Position numbers and translations under genes: made by a program
IMG/VR virus record: IMGVR_UViG_3300044712_000819
Location: 1-43,713 of that record
Direction: 5' to 3' (one strand)
Length of the DNA stretch: 43,713 nt
Source of the DNA: a virus
The notes under the pieces: model-generated
Told to the model about the DNA's origin: nothing
The model's database searches: none
The model's input: the letters and a program-made list of their open reading frames with translations, nothing else
In this document: piece after piece, positions 22,654 to 31,672 of the stretch
How the letters are laid out: each line of letters starts with the position of its first letter
Numbering within the stretch: the first letter of the stretch is position 1

Positions 22654-23616
22654 ATTATGAATTTCTGTTATTAATTTATCTTTATTTATTGGTACGACAC
22701 CGATTTCTTCACAAACTATTCCACCTGCAATATTTGCAATATTTGCAATTTTTTCTATATTTAAGTCACCGAGTAAAAATGAAATTATACTTATACATGT
22801 ATCACCCGCACCAGATACATCCACAACATTTCTTATTATTCCTGGTATAATTTTATTGATAGTTTTGTTATCTTTTTTATATGATAAAAACATCCCCCTT
22901 TCCGATAATGTTACAAACACAATTTCAATCCCTCTTTTATGTAATAATTCAGAACCCAATATTAAATCATTTTCATTGTAATTGCCAGAAAATGGAATAT
23001 TTAATCCATCTATAAATTCTTTTAAATTTGGTTTGAATAATGTTATGTTATTATAATATGAAAAGTTTTTTTTCTTTGGATCAACTACAATTGGTATATT
23101 TAAGTTATTCGCTTTGGTTGTTATAGTTGATATAATCGTATTATTTAAAATTCCTTTATCATAATCTTGTAACAATACACAATCTATTTTTTCATTTGAT
23201 AATATATTAAGTATTTCTGATATTAATTTATTTTGATCATTGAAATTTAAATCAGTTTTTATTTCTTCATCCAATCTAAGCATTTGATGATTATTTCCGA
23301 TTATTCTTATTTTATTAGTGGTTATTCTATTATTTGACTTAATGATATGATCAGTAGATATTTTTAATTTATCTAATTCTGATAAAAAAATTTTACCTTT
23401 TAAATCATCACCAATTATGGAACATATTATGGGTGTTCCACCAAGATTTTTAATATTTGATGCAACATTTGCGGCACCACCTAATTTATGTTGGGTTGAT
23501 AATATATCAACAATTGGTACTGGTGCTTCTGGTGAAATTCTTTCTACATTACCACACATATAAGAATCTAACATAACATCACCAACAATTAAAATAGTTT
23601 TATTTTTGAAATCCAT
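22639..23616 (-). CDS. Heptose-7-phosphate kinase-like (HldE kinase domain, PfkB family)
   Basis: A 325-residue protein matching the kinase half of HldE/RfaE, which phosphorylates D-glycero-D-manno-heptose 7-phosphate on the way to ADP-heptose. Evidence: TILIVGDVMLDSYMCGNVER at the start, ERISPEAPVPIV, HKLGGAANVASNIKNLGG, VVDPKKKNF, KPNLKEF, and the ATP-site VVDVSGAGDT. The adenylyltransferase half of bifunctional HldE is absent. Together with the heptosyltransferase at 39968-41137 it suggests a phage heptose pathway. It lies just downstream of the baseplate genes on the same strand, 47 bases from the spike gene, with AATATATAAT upstream. Confidence 0.88.
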   Translation of the reverse strand: MDFKNKTILIVGDVMLDSYMCGNVERISPEAPVPIVDILSTQHKLGGAANVASNIKNLGGTPIICSIIGDDLKGKIFLSELDKLKISTDHIIKSNNRITTNKIRIIGNNHQMLRLDEEIKTDLNFNDQNKLISEILNILSNEKIDCVLLQDYDKGILNNTIISTITTKANNLNIPIVVDPKKKNFSYYNNITLFKPNLKEFIDGLNIPFSGNYNENDLILGSELLHKRGIEIVFVTLSERGMFLSYKKDNKTINKIIPGIIRNVVDVSGAGDTCISIISFLLGDLNIEKIANIANIAGGIVCEEIGVVPINKDKLITEIHNLNII

Positions 23617-23663
23617 AATATATAATTTGATTTTTTATTATATATTAAATGAACATCTTCCTA

Positions 23664-25748
23664 TTAAGAACATTCGGATTTTTTTATACTATTCATAATA
23701 GATTTTATTTGATCATCTGATGTTCCAACATGTTGATGATAATATGATTTTCCTGTGTCTGGATTTGCGATAGATGCCCATTCTTTGGATAATCCTTTTT
23801 GAAAATCATGATCCGACATTTTACCATTTAGCCATTTATCATATCCTCTGTTTAAAATTAGTTTTTGCATAGCTAATTTATCTTGTGTATCTGCTGAAAA
23901 TATTGTGCTGTCTGGTAAACCTAATGCACCAACAAGTTCATTTAAAGTTCCACGTATAAATTGATATTTTCCAACAGCCGTAGATGATGATCCATTTTTT
24001 AACATTAAAAGTTGAACTTCTTTTATTTCCCCAATTGTTAGATTGGATAATGGTTGAACATTCTTTCCCGATAACAGTCTAGTAGGTGTATATTTACCAT
24101 ATCCAAATGTTATATCATATGCTGTAACAGCATCACCTTTTTCTTGTGATGCTTTTTTATTTGTTGTACCTTCACCTTCTGAAATTTGATCTAATAATTT
24201 TTTTGCGTTTTTTTCTTTGCAATTAAGTGTGGAATTTTCACTAACTGGACCTTCACTTTCATCTGATTGCTTATTTATTGGTGTTGTTGGTTCAGTTTCA
24301 CTACCTTTATTAAATTGGTTTGTTGATTCACAAGGTTCATTAACAGAAAATTGTGTATTTGTATCCGTTTTCACATTATAATCTTGACCATTAAATTGAT
24401 TATCTGTTGGTGTTACTTTTGGATCACCCAAATTTACAAATTGACCTTCAACAAAATCTTGGTTGTTGTATCGTTTATATAATTCGCTTGTTGGAAATCC
24501 GAACCCCATATCAAAGTGCCATTTTTCACCAAATGATTGTCCCCATCTAAATCCTAATGATTTACCAATAGAACCAAGATTATTCCAATCGGGGTAATTG
24601 TTTTGTGTAGCTTTAGTTATTAGTTTATTTTTATATGTAGGCCATATATCTATAGCTAAACCATATTGATGGTAACTTTTTCCTGGTTGTGCAGCATCTT
24701 TATTACCTTGTGATATTATTTGTCTTTGGGCTTCTATTGATCTATATCCGCTAGTCACAGTTATTTTTGTATCCAATTCGGCTTCAATTCGTTCTATTAA
24801 TCTTGTTGCATATGGTCTCATTTGTGGATGGAGTCCATCAATATAGCTTTGGTTGCCTTTTTGTCTAACAGTTTTAACTTTATTCGGTTCTTCTTTAGTT
24901 TCATTTGGTCTTATCGGCACAATATCACTTGGTGCCGCATTTTTTAATGTTTCACAAGCTTTTTGATTTTGATCTAATATAGCATTATTTAATTGTTGAT
25001 TTAGTATTGGATCATCTTCTATTGGTATAATTAAATCTATATCATTTTTATTATTGATTGTTTCTGGTGATCTACTAAGTATTTTAACTTCGCCATTATC
25101 TACAATTTTAACATTGTTTGATACAAAATCAGGTCTTAATGATTGATATTCTTGACATAATTTAGTGAGTTTGGTTTTTATAATTGGCGCACCAATATTA
25201 CCTATCATAGAAAATGGTTTCATAAATTCTGCAATAAATTTATCCATCCATTCAAAATATCGTGTACCTAAAACTGCATCTTGATCAGCACCTCTTGATC
25301 CAAGATTTAAAATTTCTTCATTATCTTTTAATTCAAGATTTATTGATGCATTATCAATTGTAATTTTATTGAGTAATTGATCAAGTGTAAATGTTTTTCC
25401 TTTTACATATATTTGGGTTGATTCATCAAATAGTAAAGCAGTAAAATCCACATATTCTTCATCACTTAATGATTTAAGTTTTCTTTGTAAATTTTCATTA
25501 TAGTTTTCAGAATAAATATAATAAGGTGAATATAAATCATCTGATAAAAAAAGAACATTTACTAATTTTCCAATAGCTGGAACTTGAAATTCTTTGCCTG
25601 ATAAACTTGTAAATGGATAAGCATATGGAATATCTTCAATTGGAATTGTATGATAAAGTGTTTGAACTCTTACTTTAATCCTACCTTTTCTATTTGGGTC
25701 TTTGTTATCTTCTACTATTCCAACATAAAAATCTCTTGATAATTGCAT
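23664..25748 (-). CDS. gp5-like baseplate spike/hub with M15 peptidase and muramidase domains
   Basis: A 694-residue protein. Residues 1-85 are the gp5/VgrG-type OB-fold (FYVGIVEDNKDPNRKGRIKV). Residues about 300-425 are an M15 (VanY-type) peptidase: TSGYRSIEAQRQI, SYHQYGLAIDIW (zinc ligands H360 and D367) and EKWHFDMG (H411). Residues about 520-690 look like a phage muramidase/transglycosylase (glycoside hydrolase 104-like): ISEGEG with the catalytic glutamate, FGYGKY, TAVGKYQFIRGTLNEL. T4 gp5 has only a lysozyme. This tail tip could thus cut both peptide and glycan during penetration. A low-complexity Thr/Asn/Glu linker (about 430-510) joins the enzymes. Confidence 0.85.
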   Translation of the reverse strand: MQLSRDFYVGIVEDNKDPNRKGRIKVRVQTLYHTIPIEDIPYAYPFTSLSGKEFQVPAIGKLVNVLFLSDDLYSPYYIYSENYNENLQRKLKSLSDEEYVDFTALLFDESTQIYVKGKTFTLDQLLNKITIDNASINLELKDNEEILNLGSRGADQDAVLGTRYFEWMDKFIAEFMKPFSMIGNIGAPIIKTKLTKLCQEYQSLRPDFVSNNVKIVDNGEVKILSRSPETINNKNDIDLIIPIEDDPILNQQLNNAILDQNQKACETLKNAAPSDIVPIRPNETKEEPNKVKTVRQKGNQSYIDGLHPQMRPYATRLIERIEAELDTKITVTSGYRSIEAQRQIISQGNKDAAQPGKSYHQYGLAIDIWPTYKNKLITKATQNNYPDWNNLGSIGKSLGFRWGQSFGEKWHFDMGFGFPTSELYKRYNNQDFVEGQFVNLGDPKVTPTDNQFNGQDYNVKTDTNTQFSVNEPCESTNQFNKGSETEPTTPINKQSDESEGPVSENSTLNCKEKNAKKLLDQISEGEGTTNKKASQEKGDAVTAYDITFGYGKYTPTRLLSGKNVQPLSNLTIGEIKEVQLLMLKNGSSSTAVGKYQFIRGTLNELVGALGLPDSTIFSADTQDKLAMQKLILNRGYDKWLNGKMSDHDFQKGLSKEWASIANPDTGKSYYHQHVGTSDDQIKSIMNSIKKSECS

Positions 25749-25767
25749 TAATTATATTGTTTTTTTT

Positions 25768-27291
25768 TTAAAAATTTGTTGCTTCTCGTATTGTGTCTTG
25801 TAAATCATTTAATAATCCGGATGCCATTTCTTTTCCAAGATTTACAACATTTATACGATCATTGAAATTGGTATTATAAACATTATCTGGTTCTATTTTA
25901 TTTATTGTTGTTGCATTAGAAAATTGTGATAATAATTCATTTACAGTAGAACCACGTTTTTCCCTTAAATATGTTTCGAGATTATCCATATAATTTAAAC
26001 CCCTATTTACAATAGTTTGTTGTGCTTTTCCTAACAATTGATTTAAATATCCTTTTTTTTGTGGGGTTGTTTCTGTTTTTATTCTTGATAAATCATCTAA
26101 ATAATTTTGTTTAGTTCCAACTTCTGCTACATCTTTAGTGAATAATGATGATTGCCAAGCATCAATGGTTAAACTATTGTTAATTAATGGAAATTTACTT
26201 GATCTCGTTACAGATTTAAAGAAAATGTCAAATGATAATGATTGTGGTGTATATGTTGGTCCACCACCATAACCACCAATTTCCATATCATTTCCATAAT
26301 TTTTACTTTCAAAAAAATTAAAATTGCAATCATGTAAAGTATATACTATTTGTGACTTTGGTGATAATGTATACTTAATATTTTTGTTAACATTATAATC
26401 TTTATTAACTTTATTTGTATCTGAACTAGGATTAGAACTTTGTGGTATTTGATGATTTCTCATATCATTTATTTTAATTGTCATATCAAATCTTAATAAA
26501 TTATCTGGAAACATAAATCTTTGATTTCTATAACTATATACTAAATTATTATATAATTCTGCGATATACCAAGATAACATAGACACATCTTCGTTCAAAG
26601 TAATTGTTATTTTATCTTCCCCATATTTTATCATTTTTTTGTTGAGGTTGTCTAAACCTGTAAGTTTTGTAACATAATATATTTTACTTTTATTGTTAGG
26701 TAATGTGTCTTTATTAAAAATTTTAAAAAACACTTTTTTAAATTCTTTCCAAAGTTCAAATCTACTTCCATATCCAACAGTATCAATTACATTATATTTT
26801 TGAATAAAATATTTAAGACTATTTTTATTTACAGCATCTGATAAATTATCTGATCCTGAAAAAAATGGTGTATTATCGTTAAATGATATTTCAAATGATG
26901 GAATAAATGGATCTTCATACCAAAAATCATTTTGTCCATATCCACCCATTTCAGTGTTTGAATATAATGCCCTTTTAAAGGTGTTGGTATTTTCATCATA
27001 TATTAATTGAACAGCCTTACCATCTTGTCCTTCCCAAAATTCTTCTGATTTCGCATCTGATGTGTGATATGGATCATAAGCATCTAATTCTTTACTTTCT
27101 AATCCCAAGGTTTGTTTAAGTAACCCGACATTTGTGCCTGTTGCATTTGCTAGTGCTTCAAGTGCTGTATCATTTGCATATCCTTTTATATATTTTGCTG
27201 AATTTATTGGTAATGATTTCATAATGCTTTCAGAACCAAGCGATGTTGCTAATACATTTTCATTTATTAAATTTTTATAACTTAGTGACAT
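25768..27291 (-). CDS. Baseplate tube-initiator-like protein (gp48/gp54 type)
   Basis: A 507-residue protein. The central part (about 220-370) has tube-fold features: KITITLNEDVSMLSWYIAEL, MFPDNLLRFDMTIKINDMR and SLSFDIFFKSVTRSS, like T4-type baseplate tube proteins that cap the hub and start tail tube assembly. The N- and C-terminal helical parts are unfamiliar. It lies between the hub and spike genes in an unbroken late operon. Assigned by fold-like motifs and context. Confidence 0.6.
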   Translation of the reverse strand: MSLSYKNLINENVLATSLGSESIMKSLPINSAKYIKGYANDTALEALANATGTNVGLLKQTLGLESKELDAYDPYHTSDAKSEEFWEGQDGKAVQLIYDENTNTFKRALYSNTEMGGYGQNDFWYEDPFIPSFEISFNDNTPFFSGSDNLSDAVNKNSLKYFIQKYNVIDTVGYGSRFELWKEFKKVFFKIFNKDTLPNNKSKIYYVTKLTGLDNLNKKMIKYGEDKITITLNEDVSMLSWYIAELYNNLVYSYRNQRFMFPDNLLRFDMTIKINDMRNHQIPQSSNPSSDTNKVNKDYNVNKNIKYTLSPKSQIVYTLHDCNFNFFESKNYGNDMEIGGYGGGPTYTPQSLSFDIFFKSVTRSSKFPLINNSLTIDAWQSSLFTKDVAEVGTKQNYLDDLSRIKTETTPQKKGYLNQLLGKAQQTIVNRGLNYMDNLETYLREKRGSTVNELLSQFSNATTINKIEPDNVYNTNFNDRINVVNLGKEMASGLLNDLQDTIREATNF

Positions 27292-27303
27292 AATTTTTTC
27301 TTT

Positions 27304-28731
27304 TTATTTTAATGATCTAAGATCATTTTTAGAATCACTACCTTTTCCATAATCAATACTTAAATCTCTTCGCATAAGTGTGATTTCTTGTTCAACACCA
27401 TTTTTTCTTTTAAATTCATAATTTATTCCTGTTACAAACCAATATCCTGATAATTTTGTATTTATATTATTTTCTGGTGATTTTTTATTTGCATTTTGTG
27501 ACAATAAATCTTGTTGGTTATATATTTCAATTTTTATATTCTGAAATCTTTTAATTGAAAAATTTACTTGTTTTAATATTACAGTTAATACCATTTTTTC
27601 TAAGGTATCTAAATTGTATTTATTAGATGCTTTAGCTATTCCATAGTTTTCATGTACATTATTTTCAGTGTCCATTTTTCCAACAAAATATTCATCATTT
27701 ATATTTTCAACATAAAGTTGAGATGGCTTATCAAATAATTGTTTTAATGTTCCATCATCAGTATTTAAATTTGTATCATCAGTAATAAGTTCTTTTAAAT
27801 TTTGTTTATACACAGTATTTTTATTTTTTATATACCATGTACTTTTCATTTTATAGCTTTTTTTTAAATTAACCTTAAATGATTTATTGACAAGATCGAA
27901 CTTACATATATATTTATTTGTCATATTATATGCAGTATTATTTGTTAAATATAATAATACATTTTTTTCTTCTGGATTTTTTTCCATTTGTTTGTTTGTA
28001 AATTCACCTAATTCTTCCCTATTAAATTCATTTAATTCTGATTGTATATCTACATAATTTAGATTATAATAAAAATCAATAAATGTCCATATGAAAGAAT
28101 CTTCTGAAATCCAAGAATATTTAGTAATTTCATCAATGAAATGTAAATATGTTTCTTGTGGATTTATCCAGCACATTTCATCATTACTAGCTGATATATT
28201 TGATGCCCAACCCAAATTAATTTGTAATGCAATTTCTTTTAGAACATTGTAACTAGTTCCACGTTTTGCTTCGTATCTACTGTAATGTAAATCATCCACA
28301 TTCAATATGCCACATATTATATATTTATATATGTCCCTATTTTCTTCCACTTTTATTGTTCTATATGTTGTACATCTAAAATCCATTCTAATTGGCATTG
28401 TGTTTTCTGAACTTGATTTGATAAAAATGCAAATAAGTGTATCGTGATCAAATGGATATAAATCATTAAACAATATACCTTTTGAATCATAACAACACAA
28501 TTCAATTTCTGGTAAGAATTTATCATTATATAATTTAACTGATATAATATCTCTAGGATCAATATTAGTTCCAACTATTGGGGGGGTTGTAGTGGTGTCA
28601 TTCAATTTTTTGATATACACATATGGTGTATAATCAAACGATTGTGCTAAAATGTCTGCCGATAATGGATCGTTTAACTGAAATGTAATATCTTCTGTTT
28701 TTATTTTTGCTTTTTCTATAACTTCTATCAT
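27304..28731 (-). CDS. Baseplate hub protein (gp27-like)
   Basis: A 475-residue protein. The layout matches gp27/gpD/VgrG hub proteins: N-terminal beta domain (RDIISVKLYNDKFLPEIELC), the GTSYNVLKEIALQINLGWAS helix-turn typical of hub domain 2, and C-terminal KLSGYWFVTGINYEFKR with ITLMRRDL. Hub trimers hold the spike and adapt to the sixfold tube. The ATG overlaps the gp53-like stop upstream by four bases; the tube protein follows 12 bases downstream. Confidence 0.78.
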   Translation of the reverse strand: MIEVIEKAKIKTEDITFQLNDPLSADILAQSFDYTPYVYIKKLNDTTTTPPIVGTNIDPRDIISVKLYNDKFLPEIELCCYDSKGILFNDLYPFDHDTLICIFIKSSSENTMPIRMDFRCTTYRTIKVEENRDIYKYIICGILNVDDLHYSRYEAKRGTSYNVLKEIALQINLGWASNISASNDEMCWINPQETYLHFIDEITKYSWISEDSFIWTFIDFYYNLNYVDIQSELNEFNREELGEFTNKQMEKNPEEKNVLLYLTNNTAYNMTNKYICKFDLVNKSFKVNLKKSYKMKSTWYIKNKNTVYKQNLKELITDDTNLNTDDGTLKQLFDKPSQLYVENINDEYFVGKMDTENNVHENYGIAKASNKYNLDTLEKMVLTVILKQVNFSIKRFQNIKIEIYNQQDLLSQNANKKSPENNINTKLSGYWFVTGINYEFKRKNGVEQEITLMRRDLSIDYGKGSDSKNDLRSLK

Positions 28732-29207
28732 TCGAAACTATTTATAATTTTTACTTTATTATCTTTTGTTATTGTAATTTGATTCAAATTTGATGGTTTA
28801 ACTGTCACTGGCAAATTCTTATCATTTGTTGATTTGTTCTTGTTGTTTGTTTGTGATGATGCTATTAGATTTGTTCTTTCGGTTGTTAATAAATCTGAAT
28901 CTGTTGTATAAAATAATTCCAAACTTTCATAATTACAATAATATATATATTGTCCTTCTATAACAGAATATGGATTAGTCAAATTATTCATAATCATTAA
29001 TTCTTCTACATAATCAGGTGATCCGTATAAAAAATTAGATATTTTATCCAATCTCATTTCAAATTCTCTTGGTACAACATATGAATTAATCAAAATAATA
29101 TTATCATTAAGTTTTAAATTTTTTTGAAATAAATTAAAAAGATCACCTTGTTTTGGGTCTCTTTTTATTCTTACATTGGGTTTACCATCAAATGATGTTA
29201 TTTTCAT
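28728..29207 (-). CDS. Baseplate wedge protein, gp53/LysM-like
   Basis: A 159-residue protein. EMRLDKISNFLYGSPDYVEE followed by NPYSVIEGQYIYY is the LysM-like core of T4 gp53, which links wedge to hub. The C-terminal 60 residues are a Ser/Asn/Lys-rich tail. Both ends overlap neighbours by four bases, placing it firmly in the hub operon. Confidence 0.75.
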   Translation of the reverse strand: MKITSFDGKPNVRIKRDPKQGDLFNLFQKNLKLNDNIILINSYVVPREFEMRLDKISNFLYGSPDYVEELMIMNNLTNPYSVIEGQYIYYCNYESLELFYTTDSDLLTTERTNLIASSQTNNKNKSTNDKNLPVTVKPSNLNQITITKDNKVKIINSFE

Positions 29208-30925
29208 ACTGCATTATTATTTTTAATATTAAAACCTAAACCATTTTTTATATCATCAAGATAATTAGATTTTATTCCCCAACCACTATTTGATTTATCC
29301 ATTTTTTCAGCATACCATTCATCAGTTTGTCCAGGTGATATATTTTTCCAATTTTCAACATTATTTTGGGTTGGTTTTGTGTCAAATAATTCTGGTTCAC
29401 TAGATGGTGGTGTAGATGTATAATTTCTTCTGTATGTGTTATTAAGCATTCGTAATATTTCTTGCTTTCCTAATGATCGTGATAAAGAACATGTAAATTT
29501 AACTGTTATATATTTTGGTTGATCATTAAACCCCATTTCGGTACTAGTGTCAATTGTTGCACTTTTTATAATAATGTGATTAGTTGATAACCAAGGGGAA
29601 TATGGGTTTCCAATAGTTAAATGCCAAGGTGTTGAACTTAATCTACCACCAGTCATCAATTCTATTGATCCTCTTAATTCATACCGATGAATTGCAACGG
29701 TACTAGTCAATATGGTTCCCATTAATTTTTTTATTACATCTAATGTAACATCAGCACCAGATGAAAAACTTTCACCAAATGATGACACAACTTCTTTTGT
29801 TTTTGCTGCAACGTCTTGAAATAAACTGCTTAGTGATGTCCAAAAACTTTCCATTATTGTTGATACAAATAACCACCAAGCATCAACATCATTTGCTTTT
29901 CCTGATATTGCCTTTCTTGCCGCTACTATTGTTGGCGAATTTTCACTCCAATAAAATTTCATATTTGATGTGCCAATAGCTAGTAAATTGTCAATAATAT
30001 CCATCATTGCGGAACCTGGATCAATATCACCCAACATTTTTTGTTCATATGTTGTTTCTAATTCAAATGTAAAATCGGATTTGATATTTTGGGAATCTGC
30101 TGGACGATATGGTCCTTCTTGTAGAACATTTGGATCGCCAACAGGTATATTCATTAAACCCCATTCTGATGCATCTCCACCAGATTCGATTCCTGTATAT
30201 GAATTTCCTTCTTCTTCTGTTCCTGTAAGACCGGCCCTTTTGTAAAATTCAAATAACATACCTTGTGCAAAATCTGGTATTGGTGCTATTGGTGTTTTAT
30301 CTAATCCAGGCATCTTACTAATGATTTCCATAAGTTTTTGATCAAATCTTTTATCAGTTGTATTCCAAGTTTCATTAAATGATATATTACCGAAATTTTG
30401 ATCAGCTTTAATCCACCCCACACATATTGCAATTGGTTCACATGTCATTTCTTCTAAATTTTCGTGAAGAAATGCACCATCTGGAAATCGTCGAAGAATA
30501 CACATTCTATTTAATGGATATACACCCAAATCTCTTAAATATGATAAATCCGCAGCTTTTAATCTTAATGCAGCACCAGGTTCACCCCTTCTAACATCAA
30601 AATCTTGTAGTAATTTTACATATGGATGTTTTTTCCCATCTTCTTTATATATTCCACCCCTTACATTATTTCCATTAACTAAATAATTTTTTATTGCATC
30701 TGTGCCATGATTTAAACCTTTATAAACAACATAATTATTGTTTGTAAAAATACTACGGGTGTTTTCTTTTGTTGTATCTAATGGACTACCTTTTTTTTCT
30801 GATCCTTTAGTACCATATTTACCATATTCTTTATCGAATATCGAATAATTATCTAATTGTTGATTTATTGCTTTAGAATTATCTATACTACTAAAAAGAA
30901 AATCCATTTCTGAATAATGAGCCAT
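29204..30925 (-). CDS. Baseplate tail-tube cap-like protein (gp48/gp54 type)
   Basis: A 573-residue protein. The C-terminal part contains TPWHLTIGNPYSPWLSTNHI, SATIDTSTEMGFNDQPKYIT and LSRSLGKQEIL, the signature of T4-type gp48/gp54 baseplate tube proteins. The N-terminal 300 residues are specific to this group; a hydrophobic helical region (about 325-400) is next to the tube domain. It is the first gene of the hub operon, driven by the palindromic TATATATA promoter at 30943-30956. Confidence 0.75.
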   Translation of the reverse strand: MAHYSEMDFLFSSIDNSKAINQQLDNYSIFDKEYGKYGTKGSEKKGSPLDTTKENTRSIFTNNNYVVYKGLNHGTDAIKNYLVNGNNVRGGIYKEDGKKHPYVKLLQDFDVRRGEPGAALRLKAADLSYLRDLGVYPLNRMCILRRFPDGAFLHENLEEMTCEPIAICVGWIKADQNFGNISFNETWNTTDKRFDQKLMEIISKMPGLDKTPIAPIPDFAQGMLFEFYKRAGLTGTEEEGNSYTGIESGGDASEWGLMNIPVGDPNVLQEGPYRPADSQNIKSDFTFELETTYEQKMLGDIDPGSAMMDIIDNLLAIGTSNMKFYWSENSPTIVAARKAISGKANDVDAWWLFVSTIMESFWTSLSSLFQDVAAKTKEVVSSFGESFSSGADVTLDVIKKLMGTILTSTVAIHRYELRGSIELMTGGRLSSTPWHLTIGNPYSPWLSTNHIIIKSATIDTSTEMGFNDQPKYITVKFTCSLSRSLGKQEILRMLNNTYRRNYTSTPPSSEPELFDTKPTQNNVENWKNISPGQTDEWYAEKMDKSNSGWGIKSNYLDDIKNGLGFNIKNNNAV

Positions 30926-30942
30926 TTTATCTAATAATTTTC

Positions 30943-30956
30943 TTTTATATATAAAA
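30943..30956 (-). promoter_or_regulatory. TATATATA-type late promoter for the hub operon
   Basis: The minus strand reads TTTTATATATAAAA, 17 nt from the ATG of the first baseplate gene (30925). As it precedes structural genes, it is the best evidence that this motif is the phage late promoter. Confidence 0.6.
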
Positions 30957-30973
30957 TAATTATTCTTCTAATG

Positions 30974-31375
30974 TTAATAATCTCTGATTATTTGTATTGC
31001 ATCAAATAGATAAATACTTGATAAAAGATTATCGTATAACTCTTGATTATCTTTGAAATCTTCAAAAAAGAATAGTAAATTAAAATTAACTTTTTTTATT
31101 AAATTTTCTTTTATCTGAAAAATATCATCAATTTCTAATGTCTGAATTTTATTTAGATTTGGTATATAATATACATCTTTATTTTTCCTAATTGTTTGTG
31201 TAATTTTCGTATATATTATAAGATTAAAATATTCTTTCCATTCATTACTAGATTCTAATCCATGATCTTCTAACTGCTGTTTTATGTCTATTATTGATTT
31301 ATTTCGAATCTTATTTATTTTGATATATTTATCAAGTTTCTTCCTGTTTTTAACAAAGACTATGTAGAAATCCAT
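30974..31375 (-). CDS. Hypothetical protein
   Basis: A 133-residue protein starting MDFYIVFVKNRKKLDKYIK, with a hydrophobic C-terminal half (FNLLFFFEDFKDNQELYDNL). Basic in the first third. No family is recognised. It precedes the baseplate operon on the same strand; a TATATATAAT motif lies just upstream on the minus strand (about 31393-31402). Confidence 0.55.
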   Translation of the reverse strand: MDFYIVFVKNRKKLDKYIKINKIRNKSIIDIKQQLEDHGLESSNEWKEYFNLIIYTKITQTIRKNKDVYYIPNLNKIQTLEIDDIFQIKENLIKKVNFNLLFFFEDFKDNQELYDNLLSSIYLFDAIQIIRDY

Positions 31376-31483
31376 ATAATAATTTTTTTTGATTATATAT
31401 ATTTTGATTGTGGTTCAATTTGTTTATTTAAAAAATATTTACCATTAAAATTCTTTATAAAATAATAAAATAAAATTAAACAA

Positions 31484-31518
31484 TAAGCCAGTAAAGCCTG
31501 TTTTTACTGGCTTTTTTT
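31484..31518 (+). terminator. Orphan rho-independent terminator
   Basis: AAGCCAGTAAA pairs with TTTACTGGCTT (11 bp; loop around GCCTGTT), followed by a T run on the plus strand only. The nearest plus-strand gene to the left ends at 22653, beyond nine kilobases of minus-strand genes, so the terminated transcript is unknown: a small RNA starting in 31376-31480, or an insulator against antisense read-through. Confidence 0.75.
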
Positions 31519-31520
31519 AA

Positions 31521-31553
31521 TTAAAACTTTTTATTATGTTTTATGTATAATAA
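31521..31553 (+). repeat. 33-bp direct repeat, copy 1 (promoter-like)
   Basis: 32 of 33 bases match the copy at 31617-31649. The 3' half, TTTATGTATAATAA, resembles an extended -10 element (TG-TATAAT). Start-to-start distance is 96 bp. Confidence 0.7.
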
Positions 31554-31616
31554 TTAAAATTTATTATTGATCATCCAAAACAATGGTAAATCTTTTTTGT
31601 CATTAACATAATTATT

Positions 31617-31649
31617 TTAAAACTTTTTATTATGATTTATGTATAATAA
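31617..31649 (+). promoter_or_regulatory. 33-bp direct repeat, copy 2, likely uvsX promoter
   Basis: Second copy of the 33-bp element (one mismatch), ending 23 bases before the uvsX start. Its position suggests a promoter or activator site, probably for middle expression, with copy 1 a tandem duplicate. Confidence 0.55.
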
Positions 31650-31672
31650 GAATAAAAAATAATTTAAAAATT

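Larger units (their letters stand above)
31376..31672. other. Intergenic region upstream of uvsX
   Basis: A 297-bp divergent gap without a credible gene. From left to right it holds the minus-strand promoter region, a plus-strand terminator with no gene in front of it (31484-31518), and two copies of a 33-bp repeat (31521-31553, 31617-31649), the second ending 23 bases before the uvsX ATG. It may encode a short untranslated RNA. Confidence 0.6.

Noticed and set aside
29761-30245. Open frames antisense to the tube-cap gene
   Set aside because: They reflect codon bias of the real minus-strand gene and have no features of their own.
30943-30956. Palindrome as terminator
   Set aside because: It is AT-only with no loop and no upstream gene end; its place 17 nt before the baseplate operon start fits a promoter.
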